64,000 bases of DNA from an uncultured Pseudomonadales bacterium (GTDB lineage Bacteria; Pseudomonadota; Gammaproteobacteria; Pseudomonadales; Azotimanducaceae): the NCBI GenBank assembly GCA_937921865.1, contig CAKZWF010000011.1:1-64000 (forward strand), written 5' to 3'. The notes beneath the pieces are model-generated. The model did not search any database. It saw only the letters and a program-made list of their open reading frames with translations, and was not told the DNA's origin. How positions within the stretch are numbered: position 1 is the stretch's first letter; every line of letters starts with the position of its first letter. Positions 48,793 through 57,046 of the stretch are shown in pieces. Made by a program: the position numbers and the translations under genes.

Positions 48793-49446
48793 ATGGATCT
48801 GGTGGCCTGGTCCGGGGTGCCGACCCTGTGGCAGAGGACATTCGAGCTGGCCTGGCAGACTTTTCAGGAAGGTTCCAATCCAATCGGAGCGCTGATTGCA
48901 GATGCTTCTGGAACGGTGGTTGCAACCGGTAAAAGTGCTGTCAGGGCGCCAGTCAGTGGCGTGAAGTTGGCTCATTGCGAAATTGCTCACGCTGAAGTCA
49001 ACGCGTTGATGCAGCTCGACAATCGTCTCCACAGCAAACGCCAATCAGCACAGTACACGCTCTATTCGACTCTCGAGCCTTGCCCGCTCTGCATGAGCGC
49101 TTTGTACATGTCCGACGTCAAATCCTTGAGCTTCGCAGCCACAGACAGCTTTGCCGGCAGTGTCAATCTGCTTGGTACCACGCCCTATCTGCAACGAAAA
49201 CAACGCCGGGTAGACGGACCGGTTCCCGGGCTGGGTGAAATCTCCATTTTTCTCAATGTTTACTACAACGTCCTCCACCGCGAATCGGCAAACGCGATTC
49301 ACGACGCTTTCGCAGAAGACTATCCTGAAGCCGTGGCGGCCGCGCTGTCGCTTGCACAACAAGATGTTCTGAAACTGCGCGAGAATCAGCCTGTCGACAC
49401 CGCCTTCGATAAAGTTGTCGAGGTCTTGCGGAAGCCTGACGCGTGA
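48793..49446 (+). CDS. nucleoside/CMP deaminase-like protein
   Basis: Zinc deaminase of 217 aa, longer than TadA (about 165). Zinc and catalytic motifs are CEIAHAEVNALMQLD (HAE) and STLEPCPLCMSALYMSD (PCPLC). The extension after residue 150 (FLNVYYNVLHRESANAIHDA) is not typical of TadA or cytidine deaminases. It may deaminate a nucleoside, guanine or another purine-like base; the substrate is not assignable. Confidence 0.88.
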   Translation: MDLVAWSGVPTLWQRTFELAWQTFQEGSNPIGALIADASGTVVATGKSAVRAPVSGVKLAHCEIAHAEVNALMQLDNRLHSKRQSAQYTLYSTLEPCPLCMSALYMSDVKSLSFAATDSFAGSVNLLGTTPYLQRKQRRVDGPVPGLGEISIFLNVYYNVLHRESANAIHDAFAEDYPEAVAAALSLAQQDVLKLRENQPVDTAFDKVVEVLRKPDA

Positions 49447-49561
49447 TCGATGCTCTTTCAGCTTCGCAGATGAAGCGGTATGGTTCGACGATACTCGCAG
49501 AGACAGGCCGTTTTCCCACTCTGCATCCGGCGTATCCGCGCCCTTAATTCGAGGACCCGAC

Positions 49562-50125
49562 GTGCCTGCATCCATCATCTACGTTCGTATTCTGATCATC
49601 AGCAGCTGCACCCTATTTGCTACTGTCACCGCCCAGGCTGCAGATTCACCCGAAGACGTTGCTGCCAGCTACTTCGAAGCGATGCAGACGGAAGGGCTGG
49701 CATCGTCAACCCGCTTCATGCACCCGAGTGCTCTGCTGGAATTCAAGACCATGCTGATGCCCGTGTATGCGGCCGAAAATGCCGCGGGTGGCAGACAACT
49801 GCTGGATGTCACTTTTTCTCCAGAGGTGCAGTTCGCCCAGTTGGAATCAATGGATCCCGCCGCGTTTATGGATGGTTTCATGGGCCTGGTGATCACTCAG
49901 ACTGGTAACGCGCCTATTCGCTTCGATAATCTTGAGGTGCTCGGCACCATAGACGAGGGTGACGCCCGTCATGTGCTGACCCGGATGACCCTCGGTGCCG
50001 GCGATCTGGCGATCACCCAATTCGAAGTTTTGAGTTTCCTGCCCTATGACGAGACCTGGCGGCTGCAGCTGAACGGCGATATGAAGGGTCTGGCGGCCGC
50101 ACTGCGCAACAACCTGCCGCAATAG
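49562..50125 (+). CDS. exported hypothetical protein
   Basis: Protein of 187 aa from GTG 49562 (GAGG 8 nt upstream) with a signal peptide (YVRILIISSCTLFATVTAQAA, cleavage near residue 25). The mature part resembles a DUF2059/NTF2-like exported domain (SPEDVAASYFEAMQTEGLAS, FMDGFMGLVITQTGNAPIRF, MTLGAGDLAITQFEVLSFLP). An open frame to 49415 overlaps the deaminase and is rejected. Function unknown. Confidence 0.7.
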   Translation: MPASIIYVRILIISSCTLFATVTAQAADSPEDVAASYFEAMQTEGLASSTRFMHPSALLEFKTMLMPVYAAENAAGGRQLLDVTFSPEVQFAQLESMDPAAFMDGFMGLVITQTGNAPIRFDNLEVLGTIDEGDARHVLTRMTLGAGDLAITQFEVLSFLPYDETWRLQLNGDMKGLAAALRNNLPQ

Positions 50126-50127
50126 AC

Positions 50128-50295
50128 GATGATGTAGCTGCCGCTCTTGCTCAGGTCAAGGAGGGTCGAGCGACCCTGGTTGGATAACCGGAAACTTACG
50201 AATACGGCAATTTCCGCTGGTTCATGGACCCGGACGGCAACAAGGTGGAGCTGTGGAAACCAGCCGCAGATATGCCGACCAGCAGCGCGCAATGA
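50128..50295 (+). pseudogene. VOC/glyoxalase 3' fragment with a nonsense mutation
   Basis: The frame reads DDVAAALAQVKEGRATLVG, then TAA at 50185, then PETYEYGNFRWFMDPDGNKV and ELWKPA, a textbook VOC C terminus. Related proteins have Glu (GAA) at the TAA position, so one base change explains the stop. The N-terminal half and start are missing. It fills the gap before the DUF1330 gene. Confidence 0.6.
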
Positions 50296-50322
50296 CCATT
50301 CTCATCATCAGGAGCACCAGAT

Positions 50323-50616
50323 ATGTCTGTTTATACCGTCGCTCTAATCAACATCCATGATCGGGACGGCTACGCCAACTACGAAGCCGGGTTCATGGAT
50401 ATCTTCAGCCAATATGGCGGCAAGATCCTGGCCGTGGACGAAGCTCCTGTCGAAATAGAAGGCCAGTGGCCGTATACGCGCACAGTGCTGATCGAATTCG
50501 ACTCCGCAGATGCGATGGACGCCTGGTATCACTCCGATGAATATCAGGCGCTGGCAAAACACCGCTTCAACGCATCTGACGCTTCAATAGCCAGAATCCA
50601 GGGTATGGAAGGCTGA
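50323..50616 (+). CDS. DUF1330 family protein
   Basis: Small dimeric ferredoxin-like protein of 97 aa: YTVALINIHDRDGYANYEAG, GKILAVDEAPVEIEGQWPYT, RTVLIEFDSADAMDAWYHSD with the conserved W(Y)HSxEY. The family is related to antibiotic monooxygenase-like folds but without an assigned reaction. Confidence 0.92.
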   Translation: MSVYTVALINIHDRDGYANYEAGFMDIFSQYGGKILAVDEAPVEIEGQWPYTRTVLIEFDSADAMDAWYHSDEYQALAKHRFNASDASIARIQGMEG

Positions 50617-50739
50617 TCTATCCATCATCGCTCATATTACAGTTGCCAAGCTGCGCACATAGCAAGCTATAAAGAATTGACCAATTAGCCTCAAGATGCT
50701 GAAATCAAAGTGAATTCTTAACTGCTTCCCCGACAGGCC

Positions 50740-51237
50740 ATGGCGAAGCCCGCAACCAGACTCAAATTCCTGCTACCCGGCGCCGTATTGCTCATGGCTA
50801 TTTGCGGCTGGGCGATTGCCGAGCCAAGCAAAGCCACACGAATTCACGTAGACAAGTCAGAGCGGATCCTAAAGCTGATCCATGAGGGTGAAGCCTTTCG
50901 CACCTATCCGGTAGCTCTGGGTGACAGTCCCCAAGGCCACAAACTTTACGAAGGTGATGAGCGCACGCCAGAAGGCCTTTACCTGATCGACGGTCGCAAC
51001 CCCAACAGTCACTATCACCTGTCGCTGAGCATTTCCTATCCAAACAGCCGCGACGTTGCCCGAGCCAGATCCAGAGGTCTGGATCCAGGTGGCCAGATCA
51101 TGATTCATGGCACGCCGGAGCGCGGCGAGCGCAGGCGGTCAGACTGGACTGACGGGTGCATTGCTGTCTCCAACGCGGCGATGGAGGAGATCTGGCAGAT
51201 GGTTGACGAAGGCACACTGATCGAGATCACTCCCTGA
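50740..51237 (+). CDS. L,D-transpeptidase family protein (YkuD domain)
   Basis: Periplasmic enzyme of 165 aa predicted to cross-link peptidoglycan or attach lipoproteins. An N-terminal signal or anchor helix (LKFLLPGAVLLMAICGWAIA) is followed by IHVDKSERILKLIHEGEAFR and TPEGLYLIDGRNPNSHYHLS. The active site is IMIHGTPERGE with SDWTDGCIAVSNAAMEEI, containing the catalytic Cys. It is the only cell-wall enzyme in the island. Confidence 0.92.
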   Translation: MAKPATRLKFLLPGAVLLMAICGWAIAEPSKATRIHVDKSERILKLIHEGEAFRTYPVALGDSPQGHKLYEGDERTPEGLYLIDGRNPNSHYHLSLSISYPNSRDVARARSRGLDPGGQIMIHGTPERGERRRSDWTDGCIAVSNAAMEEIWQMVDEGTLIEITP

Positions 51238-51289
51238 ATGCCTGCTGGTCCATGCCAGGACCGACAGACACACGCTCGCGATCACTGAT

Positions 51290-51898
51290 GTGACGGCTAT
51301 TACCGCCCTGCTCCTGGATGCGGATGGTGTGGTACAGAGTCCGAGCAAAGGCTGGCTCGCGGCTGTCACTGAACTGTGCGGCCCTGGCTTCGACCCTCAG
51401 CAATTCATCGACGCAGTCTTTACCGCCGAACAACCATGTCTGCGGGGTAACGGTGATTTCGCCACGGTCCTCGCGCGCACACTCGAAGCCTTTGACAGCC
51501 CGCGCAGTCCCGCAGCCGCACTCGAAGTATGGACTCAGATAGATCCGGCTCCGGAGATATTCGCCCTGCTGCCGGATATCACCATACCCGTTTGCCTTGC
51601 GACCAATCAGCAGTCGCACAGGGCACAACATATGGTCGCAACACTCGAGTATGCCGCGATCTTTGACCACCTGTTCATCTCCTGCGAACTCGGCTGTGTC
51701 AAACCTGAGCCTGCCTATTTCCGGAAGGTGATCGACCACCTGGATAAAACCGCGGACGAGCTGCTGTTCATTGACGATCACCAGACCAATGTCGACGCGG
51801 CGCGAGCCTGCGGACTCAATGCTGAACGGTTCGAGCTGGCGAATGGCGCCGAAAGACTAAGGGAGATTCTGCACGACTATCAGGTAATCGACCGCTGA
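51290..51898 (+). CDS. HAD family hydrolase
   Basis: Phosphatase-like protein of 202 aa from GTG 51290. Motif I ALLLDADGVVQSP (DxDG), motif II PVCLATNQQSHRAQHMV, and motifs III/IV CVKPEPAYFRKVIDH and ELLFIDDHQTNVDAARACG are all present. Third HAD hydrolase of the island; its substrate is unknown. Confidence 0.92.
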   Translation: MTAITALLLDADGVVQSPSKGWLAAVTELCGPGFDPQQFIDAVFTAEQPCLRGNGDFATVLARTLEAFDSPRSPAAALEVWTQIDPAPEIFALLPDITIPVCLATNQQSHRAQHMVATLEYAAIFDHLFISCELGCVKPEPAYFRKVIDHLDKTADELLFIDDHQTNVDAARACGLNAERFELANGAERLREILHDYQVIDR

Positions 51899-51979
51899 CT
51901 GCCGAGATCCACGAACACGAGGAGTGACTGGAAAACACAGTTACTGCAGAATGCCCGTGTGAAACGACAGAGCACTACG

Positions 51980-52153
51980 ATGACTGGCAAACTCTTTCTG
52001 ACGGCTATCTGCCTGGTGCTGCTCAGCGCCTGCGCACCCGAAGTTGGCAGCGATGCCTGGTGTAAAAAGATGGTGGAAACCCCCAAGGGCGACTGGTCGA
52101 TGAACGACGCCAGTGATTTTGCCGCAAACTGCGTTCTGAAAACTTACGATTGA
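51980..52153 (+). CDS. DUF3012 family lipoprotein
   Basis: Small lipoprotein of 57 aa from ATG 51980 (an upstream GTG at 51959 is possible). The lipobox LLSAC sets the mature N terminus at Cys; the domain VGSDAWCKKMVETPKGDWSM and NDASDFAANCV is the DUF3012 signature. It should sit in the outer membrane; function unknown. The intergenic region that follows (52207-52226) contains a GGTTTAA/TTAAACC inverted repeat. Confidence 0.85.
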   Translation: MTGKLFLTAICLVLLSACAPEVGSDAWCKKMVETPKGDWSMNDASDFAANCVLKTYD

Positions 52154-52246
52154 GACCAATGCCCGTCCGACCAGGCCATTCAGCACAGGACAAGTGACCG
52201 GCTGTGGGTTTAACATTTATTAAACCGGCTCCGACGACGTAGCATC

Positions 52247-52621
52247 ATGCTTGAATCGCAGTTCGACACCTCTGTTGTTATCCACACCGGCTCCGGTCGG
52301 GTAAGCCTGGACGATATTCTCGCCGCCATGCAGTCCTGGTATACCGATGCCAATTTTGACCCGGCTGTGCCGGTCCTGTGGGACCTCCGCGAGGCAGTTA
52401 TCGACACCGTCCCCGAGGAATTGGCTCAGTGGAGCGAAACCATGCTGAGCGCCATCAATGAAAATCGTGCGGGACAGAAAACTGCGTGGGTACTGCCTAC
52501 CTCTGAGATTGCCCAGGCGGCCGTCGATCTGTTGAGCAGCCATGATTTTCGCAACAAGGTGCGCATCTACCAGAATGACCGCGAGGCCGCCGAGGCCTGG
52601 CTGACCACAACGATTCGATGA
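52247..52621 (+). CDS. hypothetical STAS-like cytoplasmic protein
   Basis: Protein of 124 aa with alternating strands and helices like SpoIIAA/STAS domains: FDTSVVIHTGSGRVSLDDIL, AVPVLWDLREAVIDTVPEEL, KTAWVLPTSEIAQAAVDLLS and NKVRIYQNDREAAEAWL. The fold assignment is by pattern only. It is followed by the MmcQ/YjbR gene after 12 bp. Confidence 0.65.
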   Translation: MLESQFDTSVVIHTGSGRVSLDDILAAMQSWYTDANFDPAVPVLWDLREAVIDTVPEELAQWSETMLSAINENRAGQKTAWVLPTSEIAQAAVDLLSSHDFRNKVRIYQNDREAAEAWLTTTIR

Positions 52622-52633
52622 CCCTGCGATAAA

Positions 52634-53014
52634 GTGGACGATCGCGCCGCCAGGGACTATCTGCTCAACCAACCAGACACCTGGCAGGACTATCCTTTCG
52701 GTCCCGACGTGGCCGTCTTCAAGATCTACAAGAAGATGTTTGCCACCTTAGGCTATGAAGATCAGGTTGCTCGCATCAATCTGAAATGTGATCCGGAAGA
52801 GGCCATCGCACTAAGGGATATCTTCCCGGCAGTCATTCCTGGTTATCACATGAACAAGGCTCACTGGAACACGGTTATTCTCGATGGTTCTATACCCAGG
52901 GGGGAGATTGAGCGGATGATTGACCGATCATACGCGCTCGTGGTGAAAGGCCTGCCGCAAGCACAGCGTTTTGCACTGGAAGTCCGTCACGGTAAAGAGG
53001 CCATTTATCGTTGA
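52634..53014 (+). CDS. MmcQ/YjbR family DNA-binding protein
   Basis: CyaY-like fold protein of 126 aa from GTG 52634: DYLLNQPDTWQDYPFGPDVA, FKIYKKMFATLGYEDQVARI, NLKCDPEEAIALRDIFPAVI, and HMNKAHWNTVILDGSIPRGE, which is the family's most conserved stretch. YjbR-type proteins bind DNA in vitro, but their role is unclear. Confidence 0.92.
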   Translation: MDDRAARDYLLNQPDTWQDYPFGPDVAVFKIYKKMFATLGYEDQVARINLKCDPEEAIALRDIFPAVIPGYHMNKAHWNTVILDGSIPRGEIERMIDRSYALVVKGLPQAQRFALEVRHGKEAIYR

Positions 53015-53092
53015 GCCGGGAACCAAGCCCCTGCGACCATTAAATAGGGTAACGGATGTGAAGCAGTCGAGGCTTTTGGGGAGAGTAAGATT

Positions 53093-53989
53093 TTGCAGAA
53101 AACTGGACGCTCGGGTGCACTTACCCTGCCTGAAGGCTTTGTGGTTCCAACCACACTGGAGACCGACCAGTATCGCCTCAAGCCGCTGACCCAAGCGCAC
53201 ACCGAACTCGATTTCGCCGCGGTGATGGAAACTCAACAGCGCCTGCGCGCCAGTGCCCCCAATGGTTGGCCTCGACCGGATTTTACGCTCGAAGAAAACC
53301 GCAGTGATCTACGTCGCCATGAGCAGGAGTTCGTTGACCGAAGCGCCTTTGCGTTCACGGTGCTCAATCTGGATGAAAGTGCCGTCATCGGTTGTGTTTA
53401 TTTAAATCCTCCAGCGCAAACCGGCTGCGACGTCGACGTCCACATGTGGGTCAGGGAGCGGGACTATCCACGCGGTCTGGCACAACACCTGCACCGGCAT
53501 GTTGATGCCTGGCTGAGCAAATACTGGTCATTCGACCGGATCAACTACCTGCGTCCGGACTATTATTTTGCCAGGGGTAGTTGCCTGTGCGGGAGTGTGA
53601 CGTTTTACGCCGGACCGGTAACCGGACCCTTTGAACTGTGTCATTGTTCCCGCTGCCGTCAGGCAACCGGATCAGCCTATGCAGCCCTGGTAGGAGTCAG
53701 CGAAGTGCGTTTCACCTCAGGCAGTGATCTCGTGACGACCTGCAGCCTGCCGATCACCTCACAGCCTCCTGCTTATAAGCGCTGTTTCTGCAATACCTGC
53801 GGGAGCCCTTTACCAGAGCCCGGTGTAACAGGATGGCAGGAGGTTCCCGCTGGTTGTCTGGAACTAATTAGCTTGCCGCCGGATCGGCACATCTATGTTG
53901 ACGATGCGCCAGCCTGGTCTTTTCCAGAGTCTGCTCTGCCACGGTTCACTCGAGCTGAAATTCATCAGCTCAGGGAGTCACAAAAATGA
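53093..53989 (+). CDS. GNAT-like domain fused to a GFA zinc domain
   Basis: Protein of 298 aa from TTG 53093. Residues 1-155 resemble a small GNAT-like acyltransferase family (VVPTTLETDQYRLKPLTQAH, FAFTVLNLDESAVIGCVYLN, VDVHMWVRERDYPRGLAQHL). Residues 160-295 are a complete GFA domain with all zinc ligands: GSCLCGSVTFYAG, ELCHCSRCRQATGSAY and CFCNTCGSPLPE. There is no linker: the GNAT-like part ends LRPDYYFA and the GFA part begins RGSCLCG. This looks like a deletion fusion of two adjacent genes that stayed in frame. Both halves keep their key residues. Coupled to the next YCII gene by a 4-nt overlap. Confidence 0.8.
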   Translation: MQKTGRSGALTLPEGFVVPTTLETDQYRLKPLTQAHTELDFAAVMETQQRLRASAPNGWPRPDFTLEENRSDLRRHEQEFVDRSAFAFTVLNLDESAVIGCVYLNPPAQTGCDVDVHMWVRERDYPRGLAQHLHRHVDAWLSKYWSFDRINYLRPDYYFARGSCLCGSVTFYAGPVTGPFELCHCSRCRQATGSAYAALVGVSEVRFTSGSDLVTTCSLPITSQPPAYKRCFCNTCGSPLPEPGVTGWQEVPAGCLELISLPPDRHIYVDDAPAWSFPESALPRFTRAEIHQLRESQK

Positions 53990-54336
53990 AGTTCATGATC
54001 ACCTTCACTCATGTTGAGGGAGCCTGGGAAGGCCTCAGCGACGAAGAGCGGCAATCACACAGCCGCTGGCTCGCAAAATTTATGCAGGACTTAAAGCAGG
54101 AGAAGAACGCCGAGCTGGTGTTCCTGGCACCTCCAGCGGAAACAAGAACAGTACGGCAGCACGCTGATACCGGCATGGAAATCATCAACGGCCCGGCATT
54201 CCCAGGTCCCGAGTTTCTTGGTGGCTATTATCTGATTGAAGCAGAAAACCTGGAGGAGGCTATCCGCTGGGCAGAACGCGGCCGGATACTGCCGGGATCA
54301 AATGAGGTAAGACAGATCATGGACATCACTTTCTGA
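53986..54336 (+). CDS. YCII-related domain protein
   Basis: Protein of 116 aa: KFMITFTHVEGAWEGLSDEE, HSRWLAKFMQDLKQEKNAEL, NGPAFPGPEFLGGYYLIEAE with the YCII core, and RILPGSNEVRQIMDI. It is the long YCII subtype that in many genomes precedes an ECF sigma factor gene; here only a 15-codon frame (54360-54404, MTEKTSWRIEACPS) follows, possibly the stub of such a gene. Confidence 0.9.
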   Translation: MKFMITFTHVEGAWEGLSDEERQSHSRWLAKFMQDLKQEKNAELVFLAPPAETRTVRQHADTGMEIINGPAFPGPEFLGGYYLIEAENLEEAIRWAERGRILPGSNEVRQIMDITF

Positions 54337-54391
54337 ACCGAGCATTCGGAGGGATGGCGATGACGGAGAAGACCAGCTGGCGGATTGAAGC

Positions 54392-54763
54392 ATGCCCATC
54401 GTGACCATCGAGGTGTTAAAGACCGCAGGAGACCCGGGAATCCCCCCACAAACTCTGCAGCAGCTGACCGACGCACTGGGCGAGCTGTTTCAGTCAGAGG
54501 CCGGTGGAGCCTGGGTAAAATTACGATATCTGGACAGTTCGAATTACGCTGAAAACCAGACCACGCTACCAGCGTCCAAACGTCCGGTGATGGTAGAAAT
54601 TATTCATTCCAGACTACCCGCAGAACCTGAACTGGCAGTACAGGCCGCAGCCGTTTGTGAAGTGGTTGCAGGACATCTGAACCGACCAGAACAAAACGTA
54701 CACATTCTCTACCAGCCAAATGCACGCGGCAGAATCGCATTTGGCGGCAAGCTGACGGTATGA
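54392..54763 (+). CDS. tautomerase family protein (4-oxalocrotonate tautomerase-like)
   Basis: Protein of 123 aa beginning Met-Pro, so the catalytic N-terminal Pro is exposed after Met removal. The strand PIVTIEVLK and later HILYQPNARGRIAFGGKL fit the beta-alpha-beta tautomerase fold of the MIF/4-OT group. The central part (GAWVKLRYLDSSNYAENQTT) is unusual in length. Substrate unknown. Confidence 0.8.
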   Translation: MPIVTIEVLKTAGDPGIPPQTLQQLTDALGELFQSEAGGAWVKLRYLDSSNYAENQTTLPASKRPVMVEIIHSRLPAEPELAVQAAAVCEVVAGHLNRPEQNVHILYQPNARGRIAFGGKLTV

Positions 54764-54917
54764 AGGATCGCAAAGACAGGCTGCAATCAAGGCAGCGCAC
54801 GTGCCGGCAGACTTTAACTCAACCATTTTCGGTCAAACTGGCGTCAAGCCGAACCAACGGCGGTAGCGAAAGGTCTGTATTGCGTTTCCGCCCCGGGCAA
54901 CTCATTGAGCGAAAGAA

Positions 54918-55307
54918 ATGACACATTCCATTCAGTCTGCACAGCTCGACAAGGTCTCTCGCCTGATTGGTCAGCATCCGGCCGCGTTGCGCAGTGTAAC
55001 CTGGCACCCGCAGCCGCCGATGCGGGACTTACACCACCTGGAGTTGGAAACGAAACATGGTCATGTCATCGTATTCGACCATCACCAGCCTATTATTCAC
55101 AGCCTGCCACCCAGACCTGATCAGGTGCACCACCATCGACAGTGGCAGGATCTCACCGAGCAGGCCCCAGACGCATTCAACGGACGTCCGACCATCGCAG
55201 CAATCGACACGCAGGATAATCCGCAGGGCTGGGTCATCAGATTTTCGACTGGCACCAGTCTGACTTACCTGCTCAGCGCCACGAGTCCGTTACTATTGGC
55301 AAATTGA
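54918..55307 (+). CDS. hypothetical protein
   Basis: Unrecognised cytoplasmic protein of 129 aa, rich in His and Gln in its middle (HVIVFDHHQPIIHSLPPRPD, QVHHHRQWQDL). No signal peptide, membrane segment or catalytic motif is evident. The start ATG lacks a strong ribosome site (GCGAAAGAA). It may be real because the frame is long and has the same codon style as its neighbours, but no family supports it. Confidence 0.5.
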   Translation: MTHSIQSAQLDKVSRLIGQHPAALRSVTWHPQPPMRDLHHLELETKHGHVIVFDHHQPIIHSLPPRPDQVHHHRQWQDLTEQAPDAFNGRPTIAAIDTQDNPQGWVIRFSTGTSLTYLLSATSPLLLAN

Positions 55308-55347
55308 CTGCAGTACTATCGCTTCACCAGATCGAGACCAGGAACCA

Positions 55348-55908
55348 TTGATGAAAATTCGCCTGCTCAGCCTGCTGATGTTGTTCAGCACACTATCATT
55401 AGCGAACACAGTAGAAATCGAAACCCTCGACAACGACGGCTTCAATCAGGTGCTGGTCAGAAGCGGTAACCTGTTCGTCGCTGGACAGCCAACTGAAGCC
55501 GGGTTAAAGCGTCTGCAGGAATCAGGTGTGACCACGGTCGTCAATCTGCGGACTACCGGAGAAATGGAAAATCCGGAGATTGTGCCATTTGACGAAGCAG
55601 CCGTTGTCGAAGATCTGGGCATGGACTATGTGCACATTCCTGCCGGCGGTCCTGACACACCCTACTCACCCGAGATGTTGGAACGGTTCGCGCAAACCCT
55701 CAATCAGGCACAGGGTAAAGTACTGTTGCACTGTACGGTGGCATGGCGGGCGAGCCATCTCTATACCGCCTATTTGACCCGGTACCAGGGCTTAAGTCTC
55801 GAAGAAGCGCAACGCATCGGCAGGAGTATTAATCTGGGCACCCTGCCACTTGAAGGTTTTCTGGGTGAAAAACTGGAACTAGTCATCGCACCGGAGACCG
55901 ACGACTGA
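55348..55908 (+). CDS. exported protein phosphatase-like protein (DUF442/dual-specificity type)
   Basis: Protein of 186 aa with a signal peptide (MKIRLLSLLMLFSTLSLANT). The mature part is a tyrosine-phosphatase fold: NLFVAGQPTEAGLKRLQESG, TTVVNLRTTGEME and the active-site loop LLHCTVAWRASHLYTAYLT (HCX4R, as in DUF442/BLH-type enzymes). It is probably periplasmic. The start is TTG 55348 or ATG 55351. The substrate is unknown; a role in sulfide or phosphate chemistry is suggested only by homologues. Confidence 0.82.
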   Translation: MMKIRLLSLLMLFSTLSLANTVEIETLDNDGFNQVLVRSGNLFVAGQPTEAGLKRLQESGVTTVVNLRTTGEMENPEIVPFDEAAVVEDLGMDYVHIPAGGPDTPYSPEMLERFAQTLNQAQGKVLLHCTVAWRASHLYTAYLTRYQGLSLEEAQRIGRSINLGTLPLEGFLGEKLELVIAPETDD

Positions 55909-55944
55909 AGCAGGCAGCCAAGATGCGCCCGAAACATGCAATCA

Positions 55945-56061
55945 ATGACAACGAGAGAAGCGGCAGCAATGGACTACACTGCACCGGCATTCGTCATTGC
56001 AGAGGCAGCCGGTGTGGCTCGCTACTCAGGATTCGAACTCGCCAGGGAATTGAGCTTATGA
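55945..56061 (+). CDS. short unrecognised frame coupled to a GNAT gene
   Basis: ATG 55945 opens 38 codons (MTTREAAAMDYTAPAFVIAE, then AAGVARYSGFELARELSL) and overlaps the GNAT ATG as ATGA. It is not a recognised family. It may be a leader peptide or a gene fragment. Confidence 0.25.
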   Translation: MTTREAAAMDYTAPAFVIAEAAGVARYSGFELARELSL

Positions 56062-56579
56062 CCAAGCCGCCGTCACCAGCGGAAAAATACATTGAGTTGC
56101 AACCGGCAGTACCTGCCGACTATCCGGCAATTCTGAATCTGAACACCAACGCGATACCGCAGGTAAGTCTGATTGATACCCAGGCGCTGGAATCTCTACA
56201 CCAGCAGGCATTAGCGCTTATCGTCGCCCGGGATAACCGCGACGACAGCATCGCTGGTTTTCTGTTAATTCTGGACGAAAGCGCTGACTATGCGAGCGTG
56301 AACTACCGCTTCTTCAAAGACAGCTATCCGGCTTTCGTCTACGTGGACAGGGTTGTTGTCAGCCCTGATCACCAACGCATGGGGATCGGCAAACGATTTT
56401 ATCAGCACCTGTTCGAGCTGGGGGCAGACAAACCCGCAACCTGCGAAGTAAACGTCTACCCACTAAATGAACAATCTCTCGCTTTCCATGGGCAACTTGG
56501 GTTCGAGAAAGTTGCCGAACAGGAAACGGAGGGAGGCAGCAAACGAGTGGCCATGCTGGTGCGACCCGCAACGCCATGA
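56058..56579 (+). CDS. GNAT family N-acetyltransferase
   Basis: Acetyltransferase of 173 aa: LQPAVPADYPAILNLNTNAI, SVNYRFFKDSYPAFVYVDRV, VVSPDHQRMGIGKRFYQHLF (motif A) and VYPLNEQSLAFHGQLGFEKV. It has the layout of the Mycothiol-synthase-like/Acetyltransf_1 group common in marine bacteria. Its TGA overlaps the ybaK ATG by 4 nt. Confidence 0.92.
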   Translation: MTKPPSPAEKYIELQPAVPADYPAILNLNTNAIPQVSLIDTQALESLHQQALALIVARDNRDDSIAGFLLILDESADYASVNYRFFKDSYPAFVYVDRVVVSPDHQRMGIGKRFYQHLFELGADKPATCEVNVYPLNEQSLAFHGQLGFEKVAEQETEGGSKRVAMLVRPATP

Positions 56580-57046
56580 CTCCAGCGGTACGTTTTCTGA
56601 AATCAAAAAGCGTGCAATTCGAATTGCTCGAATATGACCTCGGCAGCACCAGCAGTCTGGGTATGGCCGCTGCAGCGTCGATGCAGCTCCCAGAAGCGCA
56701 AGTTTTCAAAACGCTAGTCGTAGCACTCGACGGCGGACAACTCGCAGTCGCCATCATTCCGGTTGCACAACAACTGAATCTGAAACTTTTGAGCAAAGCT
56801 GCCGGAGCAAAAAATGCGCGAATGGCCGACTCTACCGCGGCAGAGAAGGCAACAGGCTATGTGACCGGCGGAATCAGTCCTTTCGGACAAAAGAAACCGC
56901 TCCCTACTTTCCTGGCCACCGATGCACTCGAATTCGAGCGAATCTATGTCAGCGGAGGAAAGAGAGGATTAGAAATCGCAGTGGCTACCGAAGACCTTAT
57001 CCGTTGTTGCCCTGCTACGGTCTGCAAACTCTCAAGGGGGTGCTGA
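56576..57046 (+). CDS. ybaK: Cys-tRNA(Pro)/Cys-tRNA deacylase YbaK (EbsC-like)
   Basis: trans-editing enzyme of 156 aa that hydrolyses mischarged Cys-tRNA(Pro). Family signs are VRFLKSKSVQFELLEYDLGS, QVFKTLVVALDGGQLAVAII (with the catalytic Lys), KAAGAKNARMADSTAAEKAT and GYVTGGISPFGQKKPLPTFL. It is the last gene of the island block; its position next to the GNAT gene (ATGA overlap) suggests co-translation. Confidence 0.92.
   Translation: MTPAVRFLKSKSVQFELLEYDLGSTSSLGMAAAASMQLPEAQVFKTLVVALDGGQLAVAIIPVAQQLNLKLLSKAAGAKNARMADSTAAEKATGYVTGGISPFGQKKPLPTFLATDALEFERIYVSGGKRGLEIAVATEDLIRCCPATVCKLSRGC

Noticed and set aside
52207-52226. GGTTTAA/TTAAACC inverted repeat considered as an operator
   Set aside because: A short palindrome seen once; there is no regulator gene beside it to support a binding site.
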